Below, in pieces: positions 10,414 to 22,300 of a stretch of DNA of 64,000 nucleotides (position 1 is its first letter; each line of letters begins with the position of its first letter). Where the stretch lies: NCBI GenBank assembly GCA_032158295.1, contig CM063255.1, positions 1,597,501 to 1,661,500 on the forward strand, given 5' to 3'. Source of the stretch: Pycnopodia helianthoides (lineage: Eukaryota; Echinodermata; Asteroidea; Forcipulatida; Asteriidae). The notes under the pieces were generated by a model, which searched no databases, had not been told where the DNA came from, and was given only the letters and a program-made list of their open reading frames with translations. Position numbers and translations under genes: made by a program.

Positions 10414-10788
10414 TTAAAGGAACGTTGCAGAAGTGGTAAGTAACACAAATTTTAAGATCACAGATCTACATAAAACTTAAACGGTCTAATGATGACGATG
10501 GTAGAAAACATCCCTAGAAATATTTCTGTCTGAAATGCCATATTTGATGAGAAATAAATCAAACTAATTTTCGATTGGAGTTTATCGCTCATGAGCGTTT
10601 TATTCATGCATTGTATCACACACGCAAATTTGTAATCGTTTTTTTGCTATTTTCTCGTGACCCAGCTGGCCGATCGATCTCAAACTTCTACAGGTTTGTT
10701 AGTTTATGTATATGGTGGATTACATAAAGTGCTCACACTGCCAGCAACTGTTTTGTTAGCAAAAACCAATTCTGTAATGTTCCTTTAA
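10414..10788 (+). mobile_element. TTAA-1 MITE, copy C
   Basis: A complete copy with flanking TTAA. The left end is slightly changed (AGGAACGTTGCAGAAGTGGT) and the right end is intact. It is somewhat shorter than average. Confidence 0.9.
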
Positions 10789-11550
10789 CAATGAGATGAT
10801 TTAATAAAGTACTCCTCGATGATTCAATTATTTTTCAAGATTTGAACTCTCGTAATATCACTATCAGGCTGCTCTCATCTTTGTCGTGTACCCTATGTGT
10901 AATAGCAACTATGAATACTAATTCCAATTGTACTCAAACTGGTCAGACTATTCTACCCCTTCAAGATCAGTTTGGGTTTCTCACAACCTCGTCCCCAGGG
11001 TGTGTCGAGCAGTACGAGGTTGACCACTCTCTCGCCCTGGTATTGGATCATTTGCATATCCATTTTTTTTGGATACGTATGCAAATTAGAATAGTCTGGC
11101 TACTTTTCAAAATTCACATCTTCGTCATGGTCTCGTGGTCCGGTACCAGATTTAATAGCCTGTCTGTACATTGGTTGCCGGCCGGCTGTTTTGACAAAGG
11201 TTAACATTTGGTTTTGTCCAATCAGGGTCAAAGTCAGGAGTTTCCCTCCAAGGGTTTACTATTGTAAACATGGTTGGAAATAAAGAAAACCATGGGGACG
11301 AGGTTGGGTTTCTCAGTTTGAATATATATCTCATCAATTCAGAGGCAATAGTCATCGATAAAAAGATTAAGACCCAATTTTTTCTAGATGAAATGACGGT
11401 ATTTCCACTTCTGCTGTATATTTCAATTAAGGAGCTTTAAAAAAAAACACGTAACCTCATTGCTAGAGTATAGATCCAAGAGCATGAATTCTTCATAAAA
11501 TGAGAAAATAAAAGCTACTTTTTCGCCAGGCAGCCATGGAAAAAGTCTGA
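10789..11550. other. No gene recognised; paired octamer-like hairpin
   Basis: TTTGCATATCC near 11051 and GGATACGTATGCAAA near 11074 form an imperfect inverted repeat whose arms hold the octamer ATTTGCAT/ATGCAAAT. ACCTCGTCCCCA near 10987 is inverted near 11290 (TGGGGACGAGGT), suggesting a decayed element of about 320 bp. No exon is recognised. Confidence 0.4.
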
Positions 11551-11554
11551 ATTC

Positions 11555-11645
11555 AGATAAAGCTCAGTTGGTAGAGCACGTAAAATCCCGCTCTAGTCAA
11601 TTTGACTTTGTTCGACCCCCAACAACTCGGACAAAAGTCTGAAAT
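11555..11645 (+). repeat. SINE-B fragment
   Basis: AAGCTCAGTTGGTAGAGCAC is followed by CCCGCTCTAGTCAATTTGAC and TTTGTTCGACCCC. These match the tRNA-like unit of family B, with the anticodon arm deleted. Confidence 0.65.
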
Positions 11646-11726
11646 TGCTCATCCCTGTGACGATGAGATAGCTACCAGCAACTGGCTAACCACCTAAGTC
11701 GGAACAGATATCTGCACTTCCAAATA

Positions 11727-11982
11727 GTAGGGTGTCAAAATTGACACCATGGGTGTTGTCACATTAGAGATACCAAAAGAATAAACATTTAGGATTTAGG
11801 CCTACATCTTATTAAGGTGTTAAAATAACACTAGCAACACAGTTACCTTGGTGTTATTTTAACACCCTAGTGTATTAATTTTTATTATTTGTTGGTATTT
11901 ATTTGTGACAACACCCTTTCGGTATCTATTATTATGTGAAAACACCCACGGTGTCAATTTTAACATGAGTTTTTGCAGTGTG
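11727..11982. mobile_element. Foldback MITE with GGTGTC ends
   Basis: GGTGTCAAAATTGACACC at 11731-11748 pairs with GGTGTCAATTTTAACATG near 11951. AGAGATACC pairs with GGTATCTATT, and an inner pair (GGTGTTAAAATAACAC against GGTGTTATTTTAACACC) forms a second hairpin. No coding capacity. Confidence 0.65.
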
Positions 11983-12021
11983 AGTCAGACCCGGCCTGTT
12001 TCATGACTCAGTTTCACAAAG

Positions 12022-12414
12022 TTAAAGAACATTACAGAATTGGTAAGAAAAAAACTTGTAAAATATTTTTTGATCACAGATTTACATAAAACTTACACGG
12101 TCTAATGATGATGATAGTAGAAAACATCCCTTAAAATATTTCTGTCTGAAATGCCATATTTGATGAGAAATGAATAAACTAATTTTCCGATTGGAGTTTA
12201 TCGCTCAGTGAGCTTTTTATTCATTTGTTGAATCTATTATGATTTCATGCAAAATGTGTAATCGGTTTTTCACTATTTTCTCGTGAGCCAGTTGGCCAAT
12301 CGATCTCAAACTTCTACAGGTTTGTCAGTTTATGTATATGGTGGATTACATAAAGTGCTTACAATGCCAGCAACTGTTTTGTTAGCAAAAACCAATTCAG
12401 TAATGTTCCTTTAA
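12022..12414 (+). mobile_element. TTAA-1 MITE, copy D
   Basis: A complete copy with TTAA at both sides. One G is missing from the left terminus (TTAAAGAACATTACAG). Confidence 0.9.
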
Positions 12415-12897
12415 GATTCGTCTGAAGATGAGTTGTCAATACCTCAAATAGTGATCTGTAATGTGACATCACATTGCTTAGCAACTAAGACTAATAAACG
12501 TCAATCTTAGCTCTTTGTGAAGTCAACCCGAAAGATACCTCGTCCATTTCCTTAAAGGCAAAGTATACATTTGGTTTTGATTTTGATTGTTTTAATCCTA
12601 TATAAATGTAGGTAATTATATACAATAAAACTATACCTGTGAAATTTCATTTCAAAAGGTGGTCGCGATTTTAAATATCGCTCAAATCCGCAGCGAATAA
12701 TTAATATATGTCAACGCATGAAGAATAATCCCTATAATAGGAACACACAGTCTGAGAAACCTTTCTGATAGAAACGTTTCTCTGATTCAAACTTTGGGGA
12801 TAATGTCTGACATCTTTTTCCATATTATTTTGAATTGAAACATTTCTCAAAATGCATTATAGGCCTACTGCCGAAAGTTGCTTTACTTCCAACCAGG

Positions 12898-12955
12898 TAA
12901 GTTTTTATTGCCGTTAACTTTTAGAGTGATTACCAATCGTGTACCTTCCCTTTAA
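12898..12955 (+). repeat. TTAA-3 MITE end fragment
   Basis: GTTTTTATTGCCGTTAAC is followed by AGTGATTACCAATCGTGTAC and CCTTTAA, which matches the end of TTAA-3 elements. The rest is absent, and 12415-12897 shows nothing recognised. Confidence 0.55.
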
Positions 12956-13019
12956 AGCGTGAGTATAGACGCCATCTTTGCAGGCAAATCGGGTTTTGGC
13001 TTTGAGCTGCGTCAAGCGT

Positions 13020-13425
13020 TTAAAAGCACTGGACACTATTGGTAATTAATACTAAAAATAATTGTTACCATAAAAACTTACTTGGTAACGAGCGTTGGAG
13101 AGCTGTTGATGGTATAATACATTGTGAGAAACGGCTCCCTCTGAAGTAACGTAGTTTTTGAGAAAAAGTAATTTCTCAGTAAATTTGAATTGATTTTGAG
13201 ACCTCACACGTGAGGTCTCGAAATCAAGCAATCAAGTATCTGAAAGCACACAACTTCGTGTGACAAGGGTGTTTTTTTCTTCCATTATTATCTCGCAACT
13301 TCGACGACCAATTGAGTTCAAATTTTCACAGGTTTGTTATTTTGTGCATATGTTGAGATACACCAAGTGAGAAGACTGGCCTTTGACAATTACCAAAGGT
13401 GTCCAGTGTCTTTAAACTTTTCTAA
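13020..13425 (-). mobile_element. TTAA-3 MITE, complete
   Basis: It begins TTAAAAGCACTGGACACTAT and ends ACCAAAGGTGTCCAGTGTCT + TTAA. The interior includes GAGACCTCACACGTGAGGTC (a palindrome) and CGACGACCAATTGAGTTCAA. Relative to 15057-15442 it is inverted. Confidence 0.88.
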
Positions 13426-15056
13426 GCAGCCAAGTGGTTCACGACCAATCATGAAAGGAATTTTGATAAAACTTGACTACCGCGTGCCGCACGCATCGTA
13501 ACGCAGTATGCGCACATCAACGCGTTGTGCGTATCTTCATAAAATGACTGATTTACCCGTATAAAGATGGCCGATTTTACACTGTGTTACGTAAAGTGAG
13601 AGCTATAAACTCACGAGATTTTGCAAGTATTTTATAATATCTGAAGAAAGGATCGGTTTATGAGTAGAACCAGATCGAAATACCGATAAGTCCATGCCGT
13701 TTCAGATATAATTTTCAGTTGTTTATAGAAACTTGGCAATTTAGGGTTTATCAAAACTTCTGTTCAACTTTAAAAAAAATAATTAAGACACCATTAGGCC
13801 TATCGTTAAATTTGAAAGTATTGTGTTACAGTTATAATGAGTGCCAAAGACCTTTTTTAATTGTATGGATCATTATTTGCTGAAGTATGACAATACGATC
13901 GAGTTGAGGGGATTGAATAAACACACTGGTTTAGCAAAAAGGGAGTGGACCATTTTTACACCTATGATGACTAATAATGAGAGGTGTATCGACAATCTTA
14001 TTTGGCTATTCGATTTCCAACCATGCAAAACACAACTGTCGATGTCAAGTCCAACATTCCCATTTCAATGATGATGTCTTATAACTTACCTCCATGATTA
14101 CACTCAACGACATGGTGTCTCCAGCAGAAGTCAACCCCCCAAAATGGGTTTCGTATATTCCATTCAACTTTACGAGTCTAGGGAAACCTAGCTTTCAACA
14201 CAATTCTTAGCACACCATCAGTGTAGGTGACCCGTCTGCATACACTTTGCCTATACCCGGTCTTCACTCCCAACTTCTGTGGTATGTGAAATGTTGGCGC
14301 TCTCCTTTCATGCAGTTTTATTTTTCCACGGGCTTTGAATGGTACCTTTTTCCAGATGAATGAACCAGAACTTGCTTTCTCCAAAACAAACAATATTTTC
14401 TGTTTGAGGGTTCGTCCAAGCGTGGCGACCAAACTTGGTGAGAAATGCAAAGTACAATCAGAATCAAGGTCGGGTGTGTGTTCGCTACATGGCTTAACAA
14501 CCAACTTTAAAAAATGGATCACTAGGATAATTTATCAGCAGCTTTCTCTTTTTATTAAGTTATTATTATTTATTTGACCTCAACAAATACCAGCACAGCA
14601 AACGTGAAAGGATAACACAACGAACCAATAAAAATAAAAATGAACACAAAAATAATTCAAGCAAAAAGCACACAATAATTATACAAAAAACCCTAACAGA
14701 ACATGATCAGGAGGGCAACTAGATGAGCAACAAAAATGAACGAATAGAAGAGGAGCATGCAGGCATGGGGAGTAAATCAACTGAGGGGAACATTGTTTAA
14801 TTATAAGGACTTCGACTGGGCCTTTTTGAACTTACGGGGCCCGAGGGAGGGTTGGGGTAGGAACACACATCAGTGTCCCCTGTCTATGTGCCCCCCTCCC
14901 CCACACCGTATTGTGCCCCCCTCGGACGACTTTTCTTGAACTTGCCATAAATGTTAATTTCACCAAGTTCTACATGATGACGCAAACAACATTTCTATTG
15001 TTCAAATTGTTCGTATTTTTTGTGGTCCAGATGCTGTAAAAACTTTGCACACTTGT
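13426..15056. other. No gene recognised
   Basis: Open frames such as those at 13841-14071 and 14178-14522 have no recognisable domains and no convincing splice signals. No repeat family shared with the rest of the window was seen. Confidence 0.45.
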
Positions 15057-15442
15057 TTAAAGACACTGGACACTATTGGTAATTGTCAAAGACCAGTCTT
15101 CTCTCTTGGTGTACCTCAACATATGGATAAAATAACAAACCTGTGAAAATTTGAGCTCAATTGGTCGTCGAAGTTGCGAGATAACTATGAAAGAAAAAAC
15201 ACCCTTGTCACACGAAGTTGTGTGCTTTCAGATGGTTGATTTCGAGACCTCAAAATCTAATTCTGAGGTATCGAAATCAAATTCGTGGAAAATTACTTCT
15301 TTCTCGAAAACTATGTCACTTCAGAGGGAGCCGTTTCTCACAATGTTTTATACTGTCAACCTCTCCCCATTACTCGTTACCAAGTAAGGTTTTATGCTAA
15401 TAATTATTTTGAGTAATTACCAATAGTGTCCACTGCCTTTAA
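15057..15442 (+). mobile_element. TTAA-3 MITE, complete
   Basis: The termini are TTAA + AGACACTGGACACTATTGGT and its imperfect inverse ACCAATAGTGTCCACTGCCT + TTAA. The central GAGACCTCAAAATC / GAGGTATCGAAATC hairpin and the sequence AATTTGAGCTCAATTGGTCG are diagnostic. Confidence 0.88.
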
Positions 15443-15798
15443 ATTGACATAATCAATAACATGACATTATAATTATATGTTTTTTTATTGGGTCACCGTT
15501 GGGAGCGCTATAACCATTGGTTCATTTCTCTCTTTTTTTGGGGGGGGGGGTGATTATTGCCGCCAGCTTTTTGTGGTCCAATGTACTATGATGAAGCCTG
15601 CTTGACAATTCAAAAGTATTAATTTTCTTAGCCTGAAAAGTTGAAAATTAACACTTGTAAAACATTTGTTATAAATTTATCATACAGTACGAACCTAGAT
15701 AAATATGAGGGAAAAGTCCGATTTGGGTGTGATCGGATGCAGCATTAAAAGGTTTCGAGCAAAAAAATTAAATTCAGTAGAAGCGGGAACACTGGTCT

Positions 15799-16190
15799 TT
15801 AAAGGAACATTACAGAATTGGTTTTGCTAAAAAAAACAGTTGCTGGCAGTGTAAGCACTTTATGTAATCCACCATATAAATAAATTGACAAACCTGTAGA
15901 AGTTTGAGATCGATCGGCCATCTGGGTCACGAGAAAATAGTGAAAAACCGATTACACATTTGCATGAAATCATATAGATTCAACAAATGAATAAAACGCT
16001 CACTGAGCGAAACTCTAATCGGAAAATTAGTTTATTAATTTCTCATCAAATATGGCATTTCAGACAGAAATATTTCAAGGGATGTTTTCTACTATCATCA
16101 TCATTAGACCGTGTAAGTTTTATGTAAATCTGTGATCAAAAAATATATTATACAAGTTTTGTTCTTACCAATTCTGTAATGTTCCTTTAT
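15799..16190 (-). mobile_element. TTAA-1 MITE, copy E
   Basis: A complete reverse-orientation copy whose right TTAA has decayed to TTAT. About 35 bases before it (AGTAGAAGCGGGAACACTGG plus flanks) are identical to those before copy H at 28670. Confidence 0.9.
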
Positions 16191-16536
16191 CAAGAATACC
16201 TAATTTATTGTAAGATCCAAAAAGAAATATGCAAAATATCAATGGGTAAAATTAAATTTTATTGATTTAGCAGAATTATAATATTTGTTTTCTGAGATTT
16301 TCAATCACACGATCGCTTTTCAGCATAACTTATAAACAAACTAAAAACAATCAAGTTAAAGCTATTTTTCAACAGGAAAAAAAAATCCATAAAATATTTT
16401 TCGTTAATACCGCCCTCTGTTGTTAACAACAAAAATTATAATTTATAAGTTTGGTGTCCTGTTCATCGAAAACAAGAGTCCTGTAAGGTTGCACGACCAA
16501 TTTTTATTTGTAGTGTCACAGGATCCGACTTATTAT
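16191..16536. other. Upstream region of SLC12A8, no gene recognised
   Basis: AT-rich DNA between the MITE and the putative promoter. No CpG-rich segment or coding signal was seen. Confidence 0.4.
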
Positions 16537-16542
16537 TATAAA
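16537..16542 (+). promoter_or_regulatory. SLC12A8: Candidate TATA box of SLC12A8
   Basis: TATAAA lies about 30 bases upstream of a more GC-rich stretch that leads to a consensus splice donor at 16723. This arrangement fits a transcription start near 16565-16575, but AT-rich DNA produces such matches by chance. Confidence 0.3.
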
Positions 16543-16564
16543 CGTCAAGCTAGCTAGCTATTTT

Positions 16565-16722
16565 CCGTCCGTCGTACAGTACCACACAGCCAGCAGTCAG
16601 CAGTGGAGTCAGTCATTGCACCGGGTAACAACAGTCTGGCGTCATTGCCTACGCGGTTGACACCGTCGAATCTCTCGAATTCGACTGTTTTCCCGCAGCG
16701 TTTGTTATCATTTAAATCTTTG
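16565..16722 (+). other. SLC12A8: Probable non-coding first exon of SLC12A8
   Basis: The segment is more GC-balanced than its surroundings and ends at AAATCTTTG/GTAAGT, a full consensus donor. It has no open frame continuous with the coding exon. The next good acceptor on this strand that leads into coding sequence is at 18970. The start is a guess from the TATA-like box; a cDNA is needed for certainty. Confidence 0.42.
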
Positions 16723-18074
16723 GTAAGTTTCTATATCTGTTCCGCATAGAATAAGCTTTGAACTTTTGATGTTAAGCTCTGAAACTGATGTCAAACATCA
16801 TATACAACAAGTTACAATGTTGTTATTGACTATTGTTTTAATATGAATTTGCTGACGACACTGTGTACTCTTAGAATTATGAGGTTCGAATCATAAGAAT
16901 TATGAGCTCATAATTTATTCTAGGAGTAGACACTGTGACTGTGACTGATGCCTGAGCTCAGTCCCCCAGAAAATGACACTGACTCCAGTACGGGTGCATA
17001 GACATTTTACAGGATTTTTTGCTGTGATGAGATTTCTTGCAATAGTCAGACATGACTAGTTTTAGGCATTCAATCCTGTTGTCATGCAGCTGACGTGCCG
17101 TGTGCAAAACATGTGCGAGCGATCTCCAAAAATACCTAAGTTACTGGTAATTATTATAAATCAAATAAGTAAAATGTACCTGAAATTTGAAAAATAAAAT
17201 ACTAATTTTACCTTTTGAAAACGTAAATAAAATGTTCGTATTTTCTATGGGTGTTTCAATTGAAAACAAGAAAGTAAAAAAAAAAAATTATTATCCCAAC
17301 CAGAAAAAACTACCTGCCAAGATCGGTCTAGGGGGCCTTTTCACGCTGAACACAATGACGCTATTCACACCGCGCGAAACTGGATCGCTTTTGCCGAAGA
17401 GCTTGCCAAATAATTATTGTCTCAGCATTGTCAGATTTTACCACTATGAGAGGACAATAACTTCCGATCATAGTAAGAAATCCGACTATTGAAGGGCTGG
17501 TAAGAATGTCCCGTAAAAAGTCTACGCACCCGTACTGGACTCTGTGACAGTTAGTTGGATGTCGTGTCTTGCACTGACACCCTTGCTGTTAGCCCTGGTG
17601 GTAGGACGTCAGTATCCGTTCCACTGCACTGTATGCAACGGAGGAGTCCAACCTGGGCTACCTTGCTGTATGCACTGACTACAAATTAATAAGTGGTCGT
17701 TACTGCAGTTTTAGCCTTATTTACTGTGCTACTGTAGTGTTACTGTTAGCCCATGGTTAGCCCCACTACATTCTCACTGTCCGTAGGTAACTCACTCAAA
17801 AATATACAGTGTATCTAAAAAAAATTGTTTTTGTATTTAGTATTTACATTTGAAAAAGAAGAAACATGTCCATTTATTTATATAAACTAGTACTTTTGGA
17901 CAGTTTTTAGTAGCCCAAAGGGCAAGTTGAGAAGTGATGTTTGAATACTAGCCCAAAGCAGTTTTTACTAGATACAATAGACATGATGATAGAGAAAACT
18001 GGGCTAGTGTTAAGATCAAGGATGTACTTTTGGTATATCTACAACTTACAAGTTAATGAGGGTCGCACTAAATA

Positions 18075-18750
18075 CCGACAACTCACGACCCCTCACGACA
18101 ACTGACGACAAAATTTTTTAAATACACTTTAAAAGAACATTTGAACATAAATCAACCGTTAAATATATGTAGAAGAGTCATATGCATCTAAATCACCTTC
18201 AAACTATTGAAAAAAAATTATTTTTAACTGTAAAAAAGTTTTTTTTTTACCCCGAATTATAAATGAACGGTAGCATCCGCCATGTTGTCTTTCGACATAC
18301 CTGGAGGATACCATTATACCGCAGGGGTAATACAAAATGCAAGATGATCATCATGGGTATGTGCCCTCTCATGGAGTTGAAAAATATTATATTTAAATCT
18401 CCCCTTGTAACTTCAAATTCCAGTTTGCGGTTTAATTATTTACAATAACAAAAAACCAGCAGCTAATAATACCAAAAAGAAAAGAAAAAATACAACTCGG
18501 CCCTTAGAACTTACCCCTGCAGTGTAATGGTATCGTCCAAAGACGTCGAAAGACAACAAGCAGTATACTGCCGCTCATTACTATTTCGGGGTAAAAAAAA
18601 CCTTTTTTACAGTTAAAAATACATTTTTTTCAATAGTTTGAAGGTGATTTAGATGCACATGACTCTTCTACATATATGTAACGGTTGACTTATGTTCAAA
18701 TGTTCTCTTAAAGTGTATTTAAAATTTGTTGTCGTCAGTTGTCGTCAGTT
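18075..18750. mobile_element. Foldback element with inverted arms of about 230 bp
   Basis: The left arm (about 18075-18330) and right arm (about 18510-18750) are near-perfect inverse copies. For example, ACAACTGACGACAAAATTTT pairs with its inverse around 18725, and ATACCATTATACCGCAGGGG pairs with CCCCTGCAGTGTAATGGTAT. The ends carry repeated CGACAACT(C/G)ACGAC motifs. About 180 bp of unpaired centre remains and there is no open frame of note. Confidence 0.85.
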
Positions 18751-18757
18751 GCAAAAT

Positions 18758-18868
18758 GACCAATTGAGCTCAAATTTTCACAGGGTGGTTATTTTATGCG
18801 TATGTTGGGATACACCAAGTGAGGATACTGGTCTCTGACAATTACCAAAAGTATATCCTTCCTTTAAG
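18758..18868 (-). repeat. TTAA-3 MITE 3' half
   Basis: GACCAATTGAGCTCAAATTT, CACCAAGTGAGGATACTGG and ACAATTACCAAAAGTATATC + CCTTTAA match the terminal third of the complete TTAA-3 copies. It lies only about 100 bases before the acceptor of the first coding exon. Confidence 0.75.
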
Positions 18869-19008
18869 GGTGAGCCGAGAAGTTATAAAATAAAACTTGT
18901 GCCTTTTCCAGTTGACTTTCCTCCCCTGTACACTATCAGAGGCTTCTAACTCTTGTTCTTTTCTCAACAGAACCACCTTGCCTAGCTAAGCAAAGTGACA
19001 CATCTAAG

Positions 19009-19014
19009 ATGTAG
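19009..19014 (+). promoter_or_regulatory. SLC12A8: Minimal start-stop uORF in the SLC12A8 leader
   Basis: ATGTAG in the proposed 5' leader is a start codon followed at once by a stop. It is the only upstream ATG between the acceptor at 18970 and the main start at 19122. Start-stop elements of this kind can slow initiation downstream; any effect here is inferred. Confidence 0.4.
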
Positions 19015-19121
19015 GCAGAGGTTTCGACCAAGAATCAGTTGTTCTCGGAGTGCAATAAAGTAAGGGTCCCGACCCTGACTCAACCCCCCACCCACAACCA
19101 CCAGGTCACAAAAGGAGCACT

Positions 19122-19331
19122 ATGTCGGACGGCTTCGACCAAGACGCTGACAGCGCTCTCCTCACCGGGAAGAAAGCCAAACCATCGACGAACAAGAATA
19201 TTGAGTGGGGGAAGTTTGGACTGAGTGAAGACAAGCCAGCAGGAGATGGTACTTCATTAGCTGGCGAAGGAGATGGTTACCAGACCGGGGCTGGAGGTGA
19301 AAAGATTCAGGAACTCTATGATGAGCAGCAG
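19122..19331 (+). CDS. SLC12A8: SLC12A8 coding exon 1 (residues 1-70)
   Basis: The start is ATG at 19122, with A at -3. An in-frame TAA at 19056-19058 rules out an upstream start in this exon. It encodes a hydrophilic cytosolic N-terminus rich in Asp, Gly and Lys, ending IQELYDEQQ, which resembles the QELF-type motif before the first membrane segment in vertebrate SLC12A8. The donor is CAG/GTAAGA at 19332, phase 0. The exon itself starts at 18971 with a leader of about 150 bases. Confidence 0.88.
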
Positions 19332-22300
19332 GTAAGAAGTTTTCCCACTTTTTTTCTCCAAACATGCTCTTCACAACAATATGTATTTAAAAGATGAATA
19401 ATTATCGTAAGTGAAAAGTGCAGAAATTGTTTCATCTCACGGCCTGCTTTACACACTCCAATTTGTTCATAGTAAATATTTTGCCGGTGCCTAGCACCTT
19501 GTCTGTGCCTGGTGTGTTGTGGCCGAGCGGTTAAGAGCACCAGACTTGACCTCAGCAGAGAGTGGGTTCGATTCCCGGTGGTGGCACTTGTGTCCTTGAG
19601 CAAGATACTTTAAATATCATAATTGCTTTGCCCTTTGGATGGGACATAAAGCTGTAGGTCCCGTGTACTAGTATCAATAATGCACGCTTAAGAACCCAGA
19701 ACACTTATCGTGGAGGAGTAGGGGTTAACCCCAGTGTTTCTGGTTCACATACATGTAGCAAGCATCCTTGTTTGCGAGCTACAGCGACGAGGCATCCTTT
19801 GTTTCATAATAATAATAGTTCAGTCAGTTGAGAGAACCGGCACACACATAAATGTTTTTTTAGCAAGTCAAATATGACCGACATGCACATTTATTGAACA
19901 TCTGAACAGAAAAAGATGAAAATTTACAAACTAAAGACTGCATAATCAGTTTTTATAAGGGGTGGTACACTTCGAGTCATGTGATGAAAAGAACAATGCT
20001 TGGTGCATTGCATCTTGCATTACAGTGCAATATGTAGCCATAATTGAATTTTAAATTATCTATATATTTTTTATATTGTGATTTGATGACTTTTAAACTG
20101 TAGGCCCTACATTTCCTGTTTTCTACAGTTGTTTTTGCTTTTTGGCTGTTTGTTTCTTTGTTTTATTCTGATGGGTGATCAAGGGTCTCCATTTAGTGCC
20201 TGTTCAGGGTTTCCCTTTTGCACCATGTTGTATTTTAATGTATGCAATAAAGGTATTTTACTAAAAGTAAACTAAATTTGTTATCCCTCAAATAATTTTT
20301 GTTACATGTACACATAGAATTGATGAGCTCATTGAGTGACAGATGTAAAGTTTGATGTCTCTCGATTTTTGTATTTTGTAGAATGTTCAACCATCTCATT
20401 GCCTGCCTAAAAGGTAGTTTTTGTTCTAAGGGCAAGAAAGTTTTCCAGTAGCCTATAGGGCACTTCTTTGACGGAAATGGAAATTTTCTACTGGGACATT
20501 TCAAAGGGCACCAAGGCAAAGACCAGGGAAATTGAGGCAATTGCCTCCTACACCTCCATAAGATATGAAACATGCATAAATAACTTGGACAACATTTTCA
20601 GAGAAATTTGAAAGATATGAACTGGCATTTCGTGGCCGAGCAGTTTAGTGCAATAGGACTCAAGTTCTGGTGGCTAAGTCATCAGGATTTGGGTTCGAAT
20701 CCCGTTCATGACACTTGTGTCCTTGAGCAAGACACTTGAACTTTAATTGCTCTTCTTCACTTAGGGGTGAATGGGTACCTGTGAGGGCAGAGATGGTTTT
20801 TGTGATTGATTTAAGCTTAGTGCGCTACATACTTGGCAGGACATGTGGCACAGGCTGTAGGCCTATACTCCCAAGGGAGCTGAGATGGTTTAAGGAATAA
20901 AATAAATGGCCCAGTGACCAGGGGTAATAATGTTGGAGCACCATGAGTGTCACTGAGTGACGGATTTGAGCGCTTAATAAGAAGCCACTACATACTATTA
21001 TTATTATTCCTAATTAATCATAAAATGGGGAAAATCTAAAATGTATCCAACATTAAAGGAACATTACAGAATTGGTAAGAATAAAACTTGTAAAATATAC
21101 TTTTTGATCACATATACTTTTTGATTTTACGTAAAACTTACACGGTCTAATGATGATGATAGTAGAAAACATCCCTTGAAATATTTCTGTCTGAAATGCC
21201 TTATTTGATGAGAAATGAATAAACTAATTTTCTGATTGGAGTTTATCGCTCAGTGAGCGTTTTATTCATTTGTTGAATCTATGATTTCATGCAAATGTGT
21301 AATCGGTTTTTGACTATTTTCTCGTGACCCAGATGGCCGATCGATCTCAAACTTCTACAGGTTTGTCATTTTATGTATATGGTGGATTACATAAAGTGCT
21401 TACACTGCCAGCAACTGTTTTGTTAGCAAAAACCAATTCTGTAATGTTCCTTTAATGATCTATGATTTATGATTTTAAGATAGTGCTCTAAGTATGTTTC
21501 ACACTCCACTGTCTGACATTGTTTCATTCATTGGTTATCCACCTTGGCACAGTCTCTACGGTAGACCCTACGTAATTAGTGAACGCTTCCATGCAATATG
21601 ACAAGCCCCCCTTTCCTGACGTCAATAATTTTACCGTACGATGATTTGAATCATATGTGTGCCCACACCTGTGACAAATCCTTCCCTATTGCTTGTAATT
21701 AATTTTGTTTTGATTGTAAAGGTGGGTTTGTGTTACCAAATGCTACTCTTGCTTCAAGAATTAATCACGTACAACGTGTACCAGTCTTGTGTACTACAGG
21801 TACATGTACATTACATGTCTACTAGAATCTTTATATCTTGTTAGCCATCACTAGTACAATCATAAAATTATGATAACATGTAAACCTGTGTTAATACAGG
21901 AGGTACAGGCGTGACAGGGAACAACTTCATCCAGGATGTTTGCATAGCAAAATATTTAGACTGGACAATTATTTTTAGCAAATGATGATTTTTGAGTTAT
22001 ACATAAGAGGGAGGATCATGCAAACTCTTTGGTTAAAGGAACATTACAGAATTGGTTTTTGCTAACAAAACAGTTGCTGGCAGTGTAAGCACTTTATGTA
22101 ATCCACCATATATGCATAAACTGACAAACCTGTAGAAGTTTGAGATCGATCGGCCATCTGGGTCACGAGAAAATAGTCAAAAACCGATTACACATTTGCA
22201 TGAAATCATATAGATTCAACAAATGAATAAAACGCTCACTGAGCGATAAACTCCAATCGGAAAATTAGTTTATTCATTTCTCATCAAATATGGCATTTCA

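Larger units (their letters stand above)
16723..18970 (+). other. SLC12A8: SLC12A8 intron 1 (proposed)
   Basis: Bounded by GTAAGT at 16723 and the acceptor CTTGTTCTTTTCTCAACAG ending at 18970. It holds the large foldback at 18075-18750 and a TTAA-3 fragment at 18758-18868. Nothing was recognised in 16723-18074. Confidence 0.42.
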
